Position numbers and translations under genes: made by a program. Positions 35,143-44,300 of a DNA stretch of 64,000 bases are shown one piece after another (the first letter of the stretch is position 1; every line of letters starts with the position of its first letter). This stretch comes from Caldiserica bacterium UBA4770 (lineage in GTDB: Bacteria > Caldisericota > Caldisericia > Caldisericales > Caldisericaceae), in contig DHHO01000002.1 of the NCBI GenBank assembly GCA_002403335.1, positions 7,394 through 71,393 of the forward strand, given 5' to 3'. The notes beneath the pieces are model-generated. The model was given only the letters and a program-made list of their open reading frames with translations. It was not told where the DNA came from and searched no databases.

Positions 35143-36418
35143 CTTCTTTGTAAATGAAACTTTTTGCTCCTATGATAACCCTGTCACCTTCTTTGATGCC
35201 TGCTTGTTTTAACTGCTTTTCAAGATCTATTTTATCGAAATAATTTCTCAGTTCTTTTAAACTTCTGTACCTTTTAACATCGGATAGTTCTACCCTTCTT
35301 TCCAGTTCTTTTTGAGAGACTCTCAGTGTGTTTTCGTCTATCCTTACGATCCTGAGTATATCAGGGGTTTCTTCTTTTTCCATTGTTATAACAACTTTTT
35401 CTTTTATTTTCTTTTCCTTATACATGAGGGATAGGACATAAAGCCTTTCACACAGTTCGGTTAGACCTGTTTTCCTAAGTGCTGAAATAAAGAAAACTTC
35501 TTCTCCCTGCTCCTTAAAGAACTTTGTGAGTTCCTTCTTTCTTATTACCTTCCATGTGTCTATTTTATTTATTGCTACCACTCTTTTTTTGTTAAGTAGA
35601 TCTTCATTATACTCTCTCAATTCTCGAATAAGCATTGTATAAGTTCTTTTGATCTGCCGTCTTTCAGAGCCATCTATGAGAAGTAGCAGAACTTTCGATC
35701 TTTCTACGTGGGAGAGGAACATATTTCCCATCCCCCGACCCTTGCTTGCTCCTTCAATCAGGCCAGGAACCTCAGAAATGATTAGACGCCCTGTGTCAGT
35801 AACATTTGCAATGCCAATTTTTGGTGATAATGTTGTGAAAGGATAAGGCGCAATCTTTGGCTTTGCGTTAGAAAGTGCCGTAAGAAGGGTTGATTTTCCT
35901 GAATTTGGCGCTCCTACGATTGCAACATCTGAGAGCAACTTCAATCTGAGCTCGAGATGTCTTTCCACTCCTTCTTCCCCTTTTTCGCTATATCTTGGGG
36001 CGCGCTCTATTGCCGTTGCAAAACTTTTATTGCCTCTTCCTCCTTTTCCACCTCTTGCTACGACTGCATAGCTTCCAGGGGCATCGAGATCTTTTATGAG
36101 TTCACCTGTGGCTTTATCTAAGACGAGTGTACCAACTGGGACAAGAATAGTAATGTTCTTTCCATCTTTTCCATGTTTGCCCTTTGCTCCTCCGCTTTCT
36201 CCATTTTCGGCAAAAAACTGTCTTTTATAGACAAAGTCATAAAGGGTTGAGATATTGTAGGAGGCTTTAATAATAATGTCTCCCCCTTTTCCCCCATTAC
36301 CTCCATTAGGGCCACCTCTGGGGACAAATTTTTCTCTCCTAAAACTAATTGCCCCGTCTCCACCTTTACCACTTCTTACTGTAATGACGGCCTTGTCAAG
36401 AAATTTGCTTCCTGACGT
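35135..36418 (-). CDS. obg: Obg family GTPase with a non-standard (ACG) start
   Basis: 427 residues when read from ACG at 36418. The Gly-rich Obg domain (SGKGGDGAISFRREKFVPRG, then GGPNGGNGGKGGD) is followed by the G domain: G1 GAPNSGKSTLL, G3 EVPGLIEGA, G4 NKID, and a C-terminal OCT domain (GIKEGDRVIIG). The frame is continuous with no stop, yet contains no ATG, GTG or TTG until a GTG at 35968, deep inside. The family start MKFLD aligns with S-KFLD here, and AGGAGG lies 6 bases before the ACG, three codons earlier. G3 has Glu where DxPG is usual. Obg is an essential ribosome-assembly factor. Confidence 0.85.
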   Translation of the reverse strand, partial: TSGSKFLDKAVITVRSGKGGDGAISFRREKFVPRGGPNGGNGGKGGDIIIKASYNISTLYDFVYKRQFFAENGESGGAKGKHGKDGKNITILVPVGTLVLDKATGELIKDLDAPGSYAVVARGGKGGRGNKSFATAIERAPRYSEKGEEGVERHLELRLKLLSDVAIVGAPNSGKSTLLTALSNAKPKIAPYPFTTLSPKIGIANVTDTGRLIISEVPGLIEGASKGRGMGNMFLSHVERSKVLLLLIDGSERRQIKRTYTMLIRELREYNEDLLNKKRVVAINKIDTWKVIRKKELTKFFKEQGEEVFFISALRKTGLTELCERLYVLSLMYKEKKIKEKVVITMEKEETPDILRIVRIDENTLRVSQKELERRVELSDVKRYRSLKELRNYFDKIDLEKQLKQAGIKEGDRVIIGAKSFIYKEDE

Positions 36419-36419
36419 A

Positions 36420-36665
36420 CTATCCCTCCTCGATGATGTTAACTATCGTCTTATCTCTTCTTTTTTCGAACTTTATAATACCGTCTTTAAGGGCAAAGAG
36501 AGTAAAATCTTTGCCAGTACCTACGTTTTTCCCGGGTTTAATTCTTTCTCCTTTCTGCCTTACAAGAATACATCCTGCTCGGGCATGTTCCCCGTCAAAG
36601 AGTTTTACGCCGGGATATTTTGGGTTACTATCCCTTCCATTTACCTTGGATCTCTTTTTTGCCAT
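36420..36665 (-). CDS. rpmA: 50S ribosomal protein L27
   Basis: 81 residues with the L27 signature [21 protein letters not shown] and [17 protein letters not shown]. The N-terminus begins MAKKRS, so there is no cleavable extension of the Firmicutes type. It follows rplU by 2 bases. Its stop region carries the ribosome binding site of obg. Confidence 0.95.
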   Translation of the reverse strand: MAKKRSKVNGRDSNPKYPGVKLFDGEHARAGCILVRQKGERIKPGKNVGTGKDFTLFALKDGIIKFEKRRDKTIVNIIEEG

Positions 36666-36667
36666 TG

Positions 36668-36988
36668 TTATTCTCCTCCTGCCACAATTTTTTCAATCTG
36701 GACTTTTGTAAATGGTTGCTTGTGCCCTGACTTTTTTTTGTTTCTTGTTTTATGTCTGTAGAAAAACACTGTAATTTTCTTATCTCTTCCCTGCTCTTTA
36801 ACAGTTCCTTCAACAAATGCATCTTCCACTATAGGAGCTCCAAAGGTTATCTTCTCGCCATCCTTAAGAAAGAGTACTGTTTCAAATTTAACCTTTGTGC
36901 CTACTTCCCCGGGCAATTTCTGCACTTTTATAACGTCACCTTCTTTTACCCTGTATTGGTGTCCGCCAGTTTTGATTATTGCTTCCAT
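36668..36988 (-). CDS. rplU: 50S ribosomal protein L21
   Basis: 106 residues, typical L21: [30 protein letters not shown] and the C-terminal [20 protein letters not shown] motif. First gene of rplU-rpmA-obg-nadD, with an AAGGAGG site. A hairpin leader lies just upstream. Confidence 0.95.
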   Translation of the reverse strand: MEAIIKTGGHQYRVKEGDVIKVQKLPGEVGTKVKFETVLFLKDGEKITFGAPIVEDAFVEGTVKEQGRDKKITVFFYRHKTRNKKKSGHKQPFTKVQIEKIVAGGE

Positions 36989-37001
36989 CTTAACCTCCTT
37001 C

Positions 37002-37037
37002 CACTATAAAAGGTACTGGTTTAACCTTTTATAAGTG
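37002..37037 (-). promoter_or_regulatory. Hairpin in the rplU leader
   Basis: CACTATAAAAGGT (37002-37014) pairs with ACCTTTTATAAGTG (37024-37037), one bulge or mismatch. It sits about 14 bases upstream of the rplU start and is a candidate L21-leader autoregulatory element. Confidence 0.45.
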
Positions 37038-37083
37038 AATTTAACCTCTTAAGTTTATTGAAATCCTTCTTTTTGTCAATAGT

Positions 37084-37295
37084 ACGAATTGCCCGTAGTA
37101 CGAATTTCATATAGAAAATTAAATGATCAACACGGTTTCTCTTTCCCGCTCTGTCACCCCGAGCCGTATTTGCGAGGGTCTCCTCCCTCACACTACATAA
37201 AAAGACCTAAAGACGAGATTACTTTAATTCGAAGAGGTGGACTGACCCCCTTCGGACTTTCCCCAAAAACAAAAAGAAAAGACGAGATTGCTTCG
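37084..37295 (+). repeat. Long direct repeat R1, copy a
   Basis: 212 bases almost identical to 44999-45210 (same length, I see three substitutions). It starts ACGAATTGCCCGTAGTACG and ends in CGAGATTGCTTCG. Confidence 0.9.
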
Positions 37296-37680
37296 TCCCA
37301 ATTTGAGGAGGCGAAGAGACCCTCCTCAATACTCCACCCAAAAAATTTACTACGAGATTGCCACGGTCGCAAAAAACAAATGCGCTCCCGCTTGACTGCG
37401 TCAAGGAAAGGAGTGCGCAAAGACAACCTACTTTGTCATCGCGAGCTTCCGCTTTTAAGGAAGCGTGGCGATCTCGCCTTTACCAATTTGAGGAGGTGCA
37501 AAGACCCTCCTCAATACTCCACCCAAAAAGTATTAAAGGAGAGATTGCTTCGTCGCAAATGACGCTCCTCGCAATGACAAGAAAAAAAACAAATGCGCTC
37601 CCGCTTGACTTCGTCAAGGAAAGGATTGCGCAATGACAAGAAAAAGGAAAAAGTAGCACTTCCTTGCAATGACTTAAAAA
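37296..37680 (+). repeat. Cluster of short hairpin repeats
   Basis: Contains repeated cores GCTTGACTTCGTCAAGGAAA then GGATTGCGCAATGAC at about 37390 and 37603, and fragments CGAGATTGC and CTCGCAATGAC in between. TTGAC-TTC-GTCAA inside each core forms a hairpin. Non-coding despite open frames. Confidence 0.8.
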
Positions 37681-37692
37681 AGCCTTTGTAAT

Positions 37693-37734
37693 GATAAAAA
37701 AGAATAAGGGCTGCCCTGTTTATGAGCAGCCCTT
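37693..37734 (-). terminator. Rho-independent terminator of the 934-aa protein gene
   Basis: On the minus strand AAGGGCTGC and GCAGCCCTT form a perfect 9-bp stem (37706-37714 with 37726-37734), followed by ATTCTTTTTT. Confidence 0.85.
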
Positions 37735-37757
37735 AAAGTATTAGCTAAGTATAGAGT

Positions 37758-40562
37758 TTATCTTAGTGGAGGCAGTTCCTGTTCTATTACCCAGAAGTGG
37801 CCTGATTCATCGTAGTACTGTCCATTGGTTCCCCAGGTAAGCCATGCACCTGTGTTAGGATCATAGATGCCTACACGAACTCTACATCTTAATGGATCTG
37901 AGATAGTCTTGCCTGTAAGGTCTAAGTCAAAGGAACCGTCTGCAAGGTCAAGGTTAGAAGCAACAAGAGACCAGGTTGAGCCGTTGTAGAAGAAGATTCT
38001 TACCTTACCTTCTGTTTCTGTAAAGCCTTCTACATTCCAGGTAACATTAATAGTATCTGTTGGTAAGAAGACTTCAGAACCTATCGGATAGGCAGTCTTA
38101 AGGTATTTGGTAGGTGAAGGGTCTATTACCCAGAAGTGACCTGATTCATCGTAGTACTGTCCATTGGTTCCCCAGGTAAGCCATGCACCTGTGTTAGGAT
38201 CATAGATGCCTACACGAACTCTGCATCTTAGAGGATCTGAGATAGTCTTGCCTGTAAGGTCTAAGTCAAAGGAACCGTCTGCAAGGTCAAGGTTAGAAGC
38301 AACAAGAGACCAGGTTGAGCCGTTGTAGAAGAAGATTCTTACCTTACCTTCTGTTTCTGTAAAGCCTTCTACATTCCAGGTAACATGGATAGTAGATGTA
38401 GGAGAGAAGACTTCGGTACCGAGAGGATATGTAGTTTTGATGTAGTTATGCTCAAAGTATGCTTTTATGGTGTGGTTAGTATCAACATTTTCAAAGGTAT
38501 ATTTATTATCAACCAATTCATCAAAGACTGAAGTACCATCAACCTTTACATCCAAGATATGATAACCAGTATTGGGTGTAATGGTGAATATTTGTGAACC
38601 AAATTGAGGAACTGAGACATCACCGGATGGTGAAATTGCACCACCAGTACCTGCTGAGGCAGTAATAACATACTGCAGGAAGCCAGGGGCAAAGACTGCA
38701 TGAATGGTATGGTTAGATTGAACATTTTTAAAGGTGTAGGTGTAAGAAGAAGGGACTTCATTATCAGAGCCCATCCCAGCAGGGAATACAATAACGCCAT
38801 CAACGAGAACTTGTTTAAGGAAGCAGCCTGTATTAGGAGTAATGGTAAAGGGCTGGTCTGTTCCTTGGGTGACTTCAACGGAACCTGAAGGAGAGATGTT
38901 GCCATAGTTTGTGTTGTTTACGGAGGCAGTAATGTAATATTTGTTAGAGAATGTTGCGGTAACTGTCTTATTAGCATCCATAATAATTGTTAGAGGATTG
39001 TCAGTTTCATGTCCTGATGGGACATCATCTCCAGACCAGGAAACAAAGTGCCATCCCAATGAAGGAGTTGCGGTAAGTTCAACGCTTGTGCCATAATCAT
39101 AAGTTTCCTGACTTGGGTTCTTTGATACAGTTCCCTCGCCTACCTGACTAGTAGATAAGGTATAAGTATTGATTGTCCACTTTGCATAGAGGGTAATATT
39201 ATCTGTAACTGTATCAGTAGCAAAGACCCAGGCATTCGTGCAAGCAGCGTCTTTGTACCAGCCTGCAAAGGTATAGCCAGTACGGGTTGGGTCTGCTGGT
39301 GCTGATATCGTGCTGCCATATGAAACGTTTGTCAGTGGAGCTACTGCACTTCCTCCCTGTGAATCAAAGGTGACAGTATAAGTATTGATTGTCCACTTTG
39401 CATAGAGGATCATATTCTTGCGAATTGTAAATGTAGCACCTGGTAAATAATCTGTGCCACTACCATCAGCTTGTGTGTTCCATTTGCTAAAGGTATAACC
39501 AGTTCTTGTCATTCCCCCAGTACCAAGAACAGTAACAGTTGCTCCATCATTATATGGACTATTTGAATCAGTTGGAGTATTACTACCACCATTTGCATCG
39601 TATGTTACTGTGAATGTGTCTGTAGGTTGGTAATGAAGGATTCTACTAGCTCCTACTGCAAAGATATTAGCTGAAGAGTTACCCCAGATACTATAAAGGG
39701 TATCTGAGGGGAAACTCATAGAACTCCAGCCAATACCATTGTAGTGAAGGATGGTACCGCTATCCCCCACTGCAAAGACATCAGTTGAAGAGCTACCCCA
39801 GATACCCCGAAGGTTATTTGTGATACCACTGGTCATTTTACTCCAGGCAGTACCATTGTAGTGAAGGATGGTACCGCTATCCCCCACTGCAAAGACATCA
39901 GTTGAAGAACTACCCCAGATACCCCGAATCCAACCTGTGTAATTACTATTCATTGTAATCCAGGAAATGCCATTATAGTGGAGGATAGTGCCGCTCATTC
40001 CAACTGCAAAGACATCAGTTGAAGAGCTACCCCAGATACCCTGGAGATTGATACCACTTACATTATACCTGCTCCAAGAAATGCCATTATAGTGGAGGAT
40101 AGTCTCAGCCCCTGCTACAAAGATATCAGTTGAAGAGCTACCCCAGATACCCTGGAGCCAATTGGAGGTACCACTGTTTATTGTACTCCAGGCAGTACCA
40201 TTGTAGTGAAGGATGGTACCGCTATCCCCCACTGCAAAGACATCGGTTGAAGAGCTACCCCAGATACCATAAAGGGGCCTTGTGGTGCCAATGGCCATTT
40301 GGGTCCACGCAGCACTATCATAGTGAAAAATAGTACCAGTAAAATTAGGATAAGTGCCAGTTTGCCCTACGGCAAAGACATCGGTTGAAGAGCTACCCCA
40401 GATACCCCGAAGAGGAGTTGACGATGGTAAGGAATACTGCAACGCCCAACCAGGGTTTGCATGCACTGTCTTTATCATCGGTATTGTAAATATCCCTGAG
40501 AATAGTGCCAATGCAAAGACAAACAGTATTGATACAGCCATGCTTCTTTTTAGCTTACTCAT
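37758..40562 (-). CDS. Large secreted modular protein A (7 propeller-like repeats, InlB B-repeats)
   Basis: 934 residues; signal peptide 1-36 (SILFVFALALFSGIFT...VHA). Then seven repeats of about 40 residues built on GIWGSSSTDVFAVG and TILHYNG (about 48-330), suggesting a seven-bladed beta-propeller. Next are two InlB-type B-repeats (YTFSKWNTQADG, YTFAGWYKDA, both ending LYAKW) and three divergent B-repeats (SPSG, TITPNTGYHI, VDGTSVFDE). Two 113-residue C-terminal modules follow (TINVTWNVEGFTETEGKVRI ... WLTWGTNGQYYDESGHFWV), almost identical to each other. No LPXTG or C-terminal membrane anchor. Likely a cell-surface adhesion or binding protein. Confidence 0.85.
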   Translation of the reverse strand: MSKLKRSMAVSILFVFALALFSGIFTIPMIKTVHANPGWALQYSLPSSTPLRGIWGSSSTDVFAVGQTGTYPNFTGTIFHYDSAAWTQMAIGTTRPLYGIWGSSSTDVFAVGDSGTILHYNGTAWSTINSGTSNWLQGIWGSSSTDIFVAGAETILHYNGISWSRYNVSGINLQGIWGSSSTDVFAVGMSGTILHYNGISWITMNSNYTGWIRGIWGSSSTDVFAVGDSGTILHYNGTAWSKMTSGITNNLRGIWGSSSTDVFAVGDSGTILHYNGIGWSSMSFPSDTLYSIWGNSSANIFAVGASRILHYQPTDTFTVTYDANGGSNTPTDSNSPYNDGATVTVLGTGGMTRTGYTFSKWNTQADGSGTDYLPGATFTIRKNMILYAKWTINTYTVTFDSQGGSAVAPLTNVSYGSTISAPADPTRTGYTFAGWYKDAACTNAWVFATDTVTDNITLYAKWTINTYTLSTSQVGEGTVSKNPSQETYDYGTSVELTATPSLGWHFVSWSGDDVPSGHETDNPLTIIMDANKTVTATFSNKYYITASVNNTNYGNISPSGSVEVTQGTDQPFTITPNTGCFLKQVLVDGVIVFPAGMGSDNEVPSSYTYTFKNVQSNHTIHAVFAPGFLQYVITASAGTGGAISPSGDVSVPQFGSQIFTITPNTGYHILDVKVDGTSVFDELVDNKYTFENVDTNHTIKAYFEHNYIKTTYPLGTEVFSPTSTIHVTWNVEGFTETEGKVRIFFYNGSTWSLVASNLDLADGSFDLDLTGKTISDPLRCRVRVGIYDPNTGAWLTWGTNGQYYDESGHFWVIDPSPTKYLKTAYPIGSEVFLPTDTINVTWNVEGFTETEGKVRIFFYNGSTWSLVASNLDLADGSFDLDLTGKTISDPLRCRVRVGIYDPNTGAWLTWGTNGQYYDESGHFWVIEQELPPLR

Positions 40563-41125
40563 TTTTCTCTCCTTTTAAAAACCTTTAATGTATTTTGAAA
40601 AAAGATGATTAAAATTATCAGTCAGAGGTAATATGTTCTTCGCCGAAAATTAACATACTGTCAACTGAAAAAAGGAAATAGTTAAGTACCTTCTTCTACC
40701 CGACTTCTCCTTTTTGCAATATTAGTTAAAATTTTACCCTCGTATGAATAATTATATCAAAAAAAAATTCTAAGTCAAGTAGTTTTTCACGAGATATCCG
40801 ACAAACTAGTTATATAAACTTCTTGAAGTTCAGAGTATACCAACAATGATAAGGTTTCAACTAATCACTGCATAGAGAGTTTCACATATTTTTGAATAAA
40901 AATGTGAGATTGCCACGGCTGTGAAAGACAAAGGCACGGCCGCTTGACTTCGTCAAGGAAAAGATTGCGCAATGACAATGTGGAGAGATTGCCACGGCCT
41001 TGAAAGACAAAGGCACGGCCGCTTGACTTCGTCAAGGAAAGGATTGCGCAATGACAATGTGGAGAGATTGCTTCGGCTTCTTACGAAGCCTCGCAATGAC
41101 AAGAAAAAGCGAAAGACACTCCTCT
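40563..41125 (+). repeat. Intergenic region with tandem hairpin repeats
   Basis: The gap between the two large genes (40563-41332) holds no gene. From about 40908 it carries two near-identical 80-base units (GAGATTGCCACGGC, GACAAAGGCACGGCCGC, then the core GCTTGACTTCGTCAAGGAAA), spaced about 78 bases, at 40908 and 40985. The left part contains the promoter region of protein A. Confidence 0.75.
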
Positions 41126-41259
41126 GCTTGACTTCGTCAAGGAAAGGATTGCGCAATGACCCCTTTTCTGTCACTTGTAAAAAAACTTCGAATTTTTCCT
41201 AATCATAAAACTCTCCCTATTCTAAGGTAACAGTCTCATATGTATCGTAACTTATTCAT
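41126..41259 (+). repeat. Direct repeat R2, copy a
   Basis: 134 bases matching 45339-45472 with the same length and about six substitutions. It begins with the hairpin core GCTTGACTTCGTCAAGG and ends GTATCGTAACTTATTCAT. Confidence 0.88.
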
Positions 41260-41277
41260 AGGTTTTTCAAACGAAAT

Positions 41278-41309
41278 CTAAAAAGGGCTGCCTTTCTGAG
41301 GTAGCCCTT
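41278..41309 (-). terminator. Probable terminator of the 1194-aa protein gene
   Basis: AAGGGCTGC (41283-41291) pairs with GTAGCCCTT (41301-41309) with one G-U. The same stem as the terminator of protein A, but followed only by TTTTAGATTT. Confidence 0.65.
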
Positions 41310-41332
41310 AGAGTATCAGTTAAGTATAGAGT

Positions 41333-44300
41333 CTATGCTGGAGGATATTGGTGAAGTATTACCCAGAAGTGGCCTGATTCATCATAGTACTGTCCATTGG
41401 TTCCCCAGGTAAGCCATAAACCCGTGTTAGGATCATAGATACCTGCACGAACTTTACATCTTAATGGATCTGAGATAGTCTTGCCTGTAAGGTCTAAGTC
41501 ATAGGAACCATCTGAGAGGTCAAGGTTAGAAGCAACAATTTCCCAAGTTAAGCCGTTGTAGAAGAGCACTCTTATCCTACCTTCAGTACCTGCAAAGCCT
41601 TCTACGTCCCAGGTAACATTAATTGTATCTGTTGGTGAGAAGACTTCAGAACATATCGGAGCAGTGGTTTTAAAGTATTTGGTAGGTGAAGTATCTACTA
41701 TCCAGAAGTGACCTGATTCATCATAGTACTGTCCATTGGTTCCCCAGGTAAGCCATGCACTTGTTGCAGGGTCATAGGCACCAACACGGACTCTGCATCT
41801 CAGAGGATCTGAGATAGTCTTGCCTGCAAGGTCTAAGTCATAGGAGCCGTCTGCAAGGTCAAGGTTAGAAGCAACAATTTCCCAGGTTAAGCCGTTGTAG
41901 AAGAGGATTCTTATCTTGCCTTCAGTACCTGCAAAGCCTTCTACGTCCCAGGTTACATTGATGGTACCTGTTGGTGAGAAGACCTCTGTATCAACAGGAT
42001 AGGTTGTTTTGAAGTAGTTATGCTCAAAGTATGCGTCAATGGTGTGGTTAGTATCAACATTTTCAAAGGTATATTTATTATCAACTAATTCATCTAAGAC
42101 TGAAACACCATCAACTAGGACATCGGCAACATGGTAGTGGAGATCAGGAGTTATTGTAAATGCCTGGTCGGCACCGTAGTTAACTACCACGGCACCTGAA
42201 GGCGTAATTGTTCCACCGGGACCTGCAGAGGCAGTTATTGTATTTGTATCTATTGAAAATGAAGCTGCGATTGTATGGGCTGCAATAACATTTGTGAAGG
42301 TATAAGTGGAGACTGGACCGACTGAAGCACCATCAACCTTTACATCCAAGATATGATAACCAGTATTAGGAGTAATGGTAAATGCCTGGTCGGCACCGTA
42401 GTTAACTACCACGGCACCTGAAGGCGTGATTGTTCCACCGGGACCTGCAGAGGCAGTTATTGTGTAAGTATTAATTGTCCACTGTGCATAGACAGTTATA
42501 TCAGCTGTAACAGGAGTGCTGTTTGTGAATGTATCACCAGTTCCATCTGCCTTGGTGTTCCAGCTTGCAAAGGTGTAGCCAGTACGGGTTGGGTTTGCTG
42601 GCATATTAGAGCCAAGGGATGTATTGTAAGCAGTAGACTTAGTGGCATAAGGTTCTGTTGCACCAGCATAGTTGTAGTTGAAGGTCACAGTGTAGGCGTT
42701 GATTGTCCACTGTGCATAGACAGTTATATCAGATGTAACAACAGTGCTGTTTGTGAATGTATCACCAGTTCCATCTGCCTTGGTGTTCCAGCTTGCAAAG
42801 GTGTAGCCAGTACGGGTTGGGTTTGCTGGCATATTAGCACCAAGGGGCGTATTGTAAGTAGTAGACCTAGTGGTATAAGGTTCTGTTGGTGAACCAGTAT
42901 AGTTGTAGTTGAAGGTCACAGTGTAGATATTGGTTGCCCACTGTGCGTAGACAGTTATATCAGCTGTAACAACAGTGCTGCTTGTGAATTCCGAGCCAGT
43001 TCCATTTGCCTTGGTGTTCCAGCCTGCAAAGGTGTAGCCAGTACGGGTTGGATCTAGTGGCATATTAGAACCAAGGGATGTATTGTAATTAGTAGACCTA
43101 GTGGCATAAGGTTCTGTTGCACCAGCATAGTTGTAGTTGAAGGTCACAGTGTAGGCGTTGATTGTCCACTGTGCATAGACAGTTATATCAGATGTAACAA
43201 CAGTGCTGCTTGTGAATGTATCACCAGTTCCATCTGCCATGGTGTTCCAGCTTGCAAAGGTGTAACCAGTACGGGTTGGGTCTAGTGGCATATTAGAACC
43301 AAGGGGCGTATCGTAAGCAGTAGACCTAGTGGCATAAGGTTCTGTTGCACCAGCATAGTTGTAGTTGAAGGTCACTACAACACAAATTGTAATTGGTTGA
43401 ATTGTCGGCGAGTTAGTGGTTACAGAGGCTGTGGCTCCAAGACCTGATATCGATGTTGTTGATAAAGTTCGGTCTGTTACAGTTACGGTAGGTGAGGCAA
43501 CAGCAGGGCTACAACTCTTAAGATAATTACAGTCTCCTCCGATCTCGCCGTTTGAGTTAAGTTTTATAACAAGGAAATCGTAATCTCCTGCACCGAAAGA
43601 ATCAGTAGATCCTGCTACTATGTATCCGTCTGATGTCTGCTGAATGGAGGAAGCCCAGTCATCACCACTACTCCCTCCATACGTTTTTGCCCAGGATACG
43701 GTACCATTTGCAACAAGCTTTATAATAAGAATATCAGCATTTCCTGCACCGAAAGAATCAGTATATCCTGCTACTATGTATCCGTCTGATGTCTGCTGAA
43801 TGGAGGAAGCCCAGTCATCACCACTACTCCCTCCATACGTTTTTGTCCAGGATACGGTACCATTTGCAACAAGCTTTATAATAAGAATATCAGCATTTCC
43901 TGCACCGAAAGAGTTAGTCTCTCCTGCTACTATGTATCCCCCGTCTGATGTCTGCTGGATGGAGTAAGCAGAATCATAACCATTACTCCCTCCATACGTT
44001 TTTGCCCAGGATACGGTACCATCTACTTTAAGCTTTATAACAAGGAAATCACCCAATGCACCGAAAAAGCCAGTAGATCCTGCTACTATGTATCCCCCGT
44101 CTGACGTCTGCTGAATGGAGGAAGCCCAGTAATCACCACCACTCCCTCCATACGTTTTTGCCCAGGATACGGCACCAGATACATCAAGCTTTATAACAAG
44201 GAAATCACCCCCTTCACCGAAAGAGCTAGTATATCCTGCTACTATGTATCCCCCGTCTGATGTCTGCTGAATGGAGTAAGCATCATCATAATTACTTCCT

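Noticed and set aside
35135..35968. Stand-alone 277-aa GTPase starting at GTG 35968
   Set aside because: The coding frame continues upstream without a stop through a complete Obg domain to 36418; the GTG is internal.
36118..36372. 84-aa ORF on the minus strand
   Set aside because: It is the wrong frame of the Obg domain (Gly-rich coding read one base off).
37089..37562. Open frame of 157 codons, and a similar 79-codon frame at 45004
   Set aside because: Both lie inside R1 and the hairpin repeats, have no ribosome binding site, and encode low-quality, repeat-derived peptides.
37296..41125. CRISPR array
   Set aside because: Short repeats recur but at irregular spacing, with hairpin cores and degenerate copies; no uniform spacers and no cas genes.
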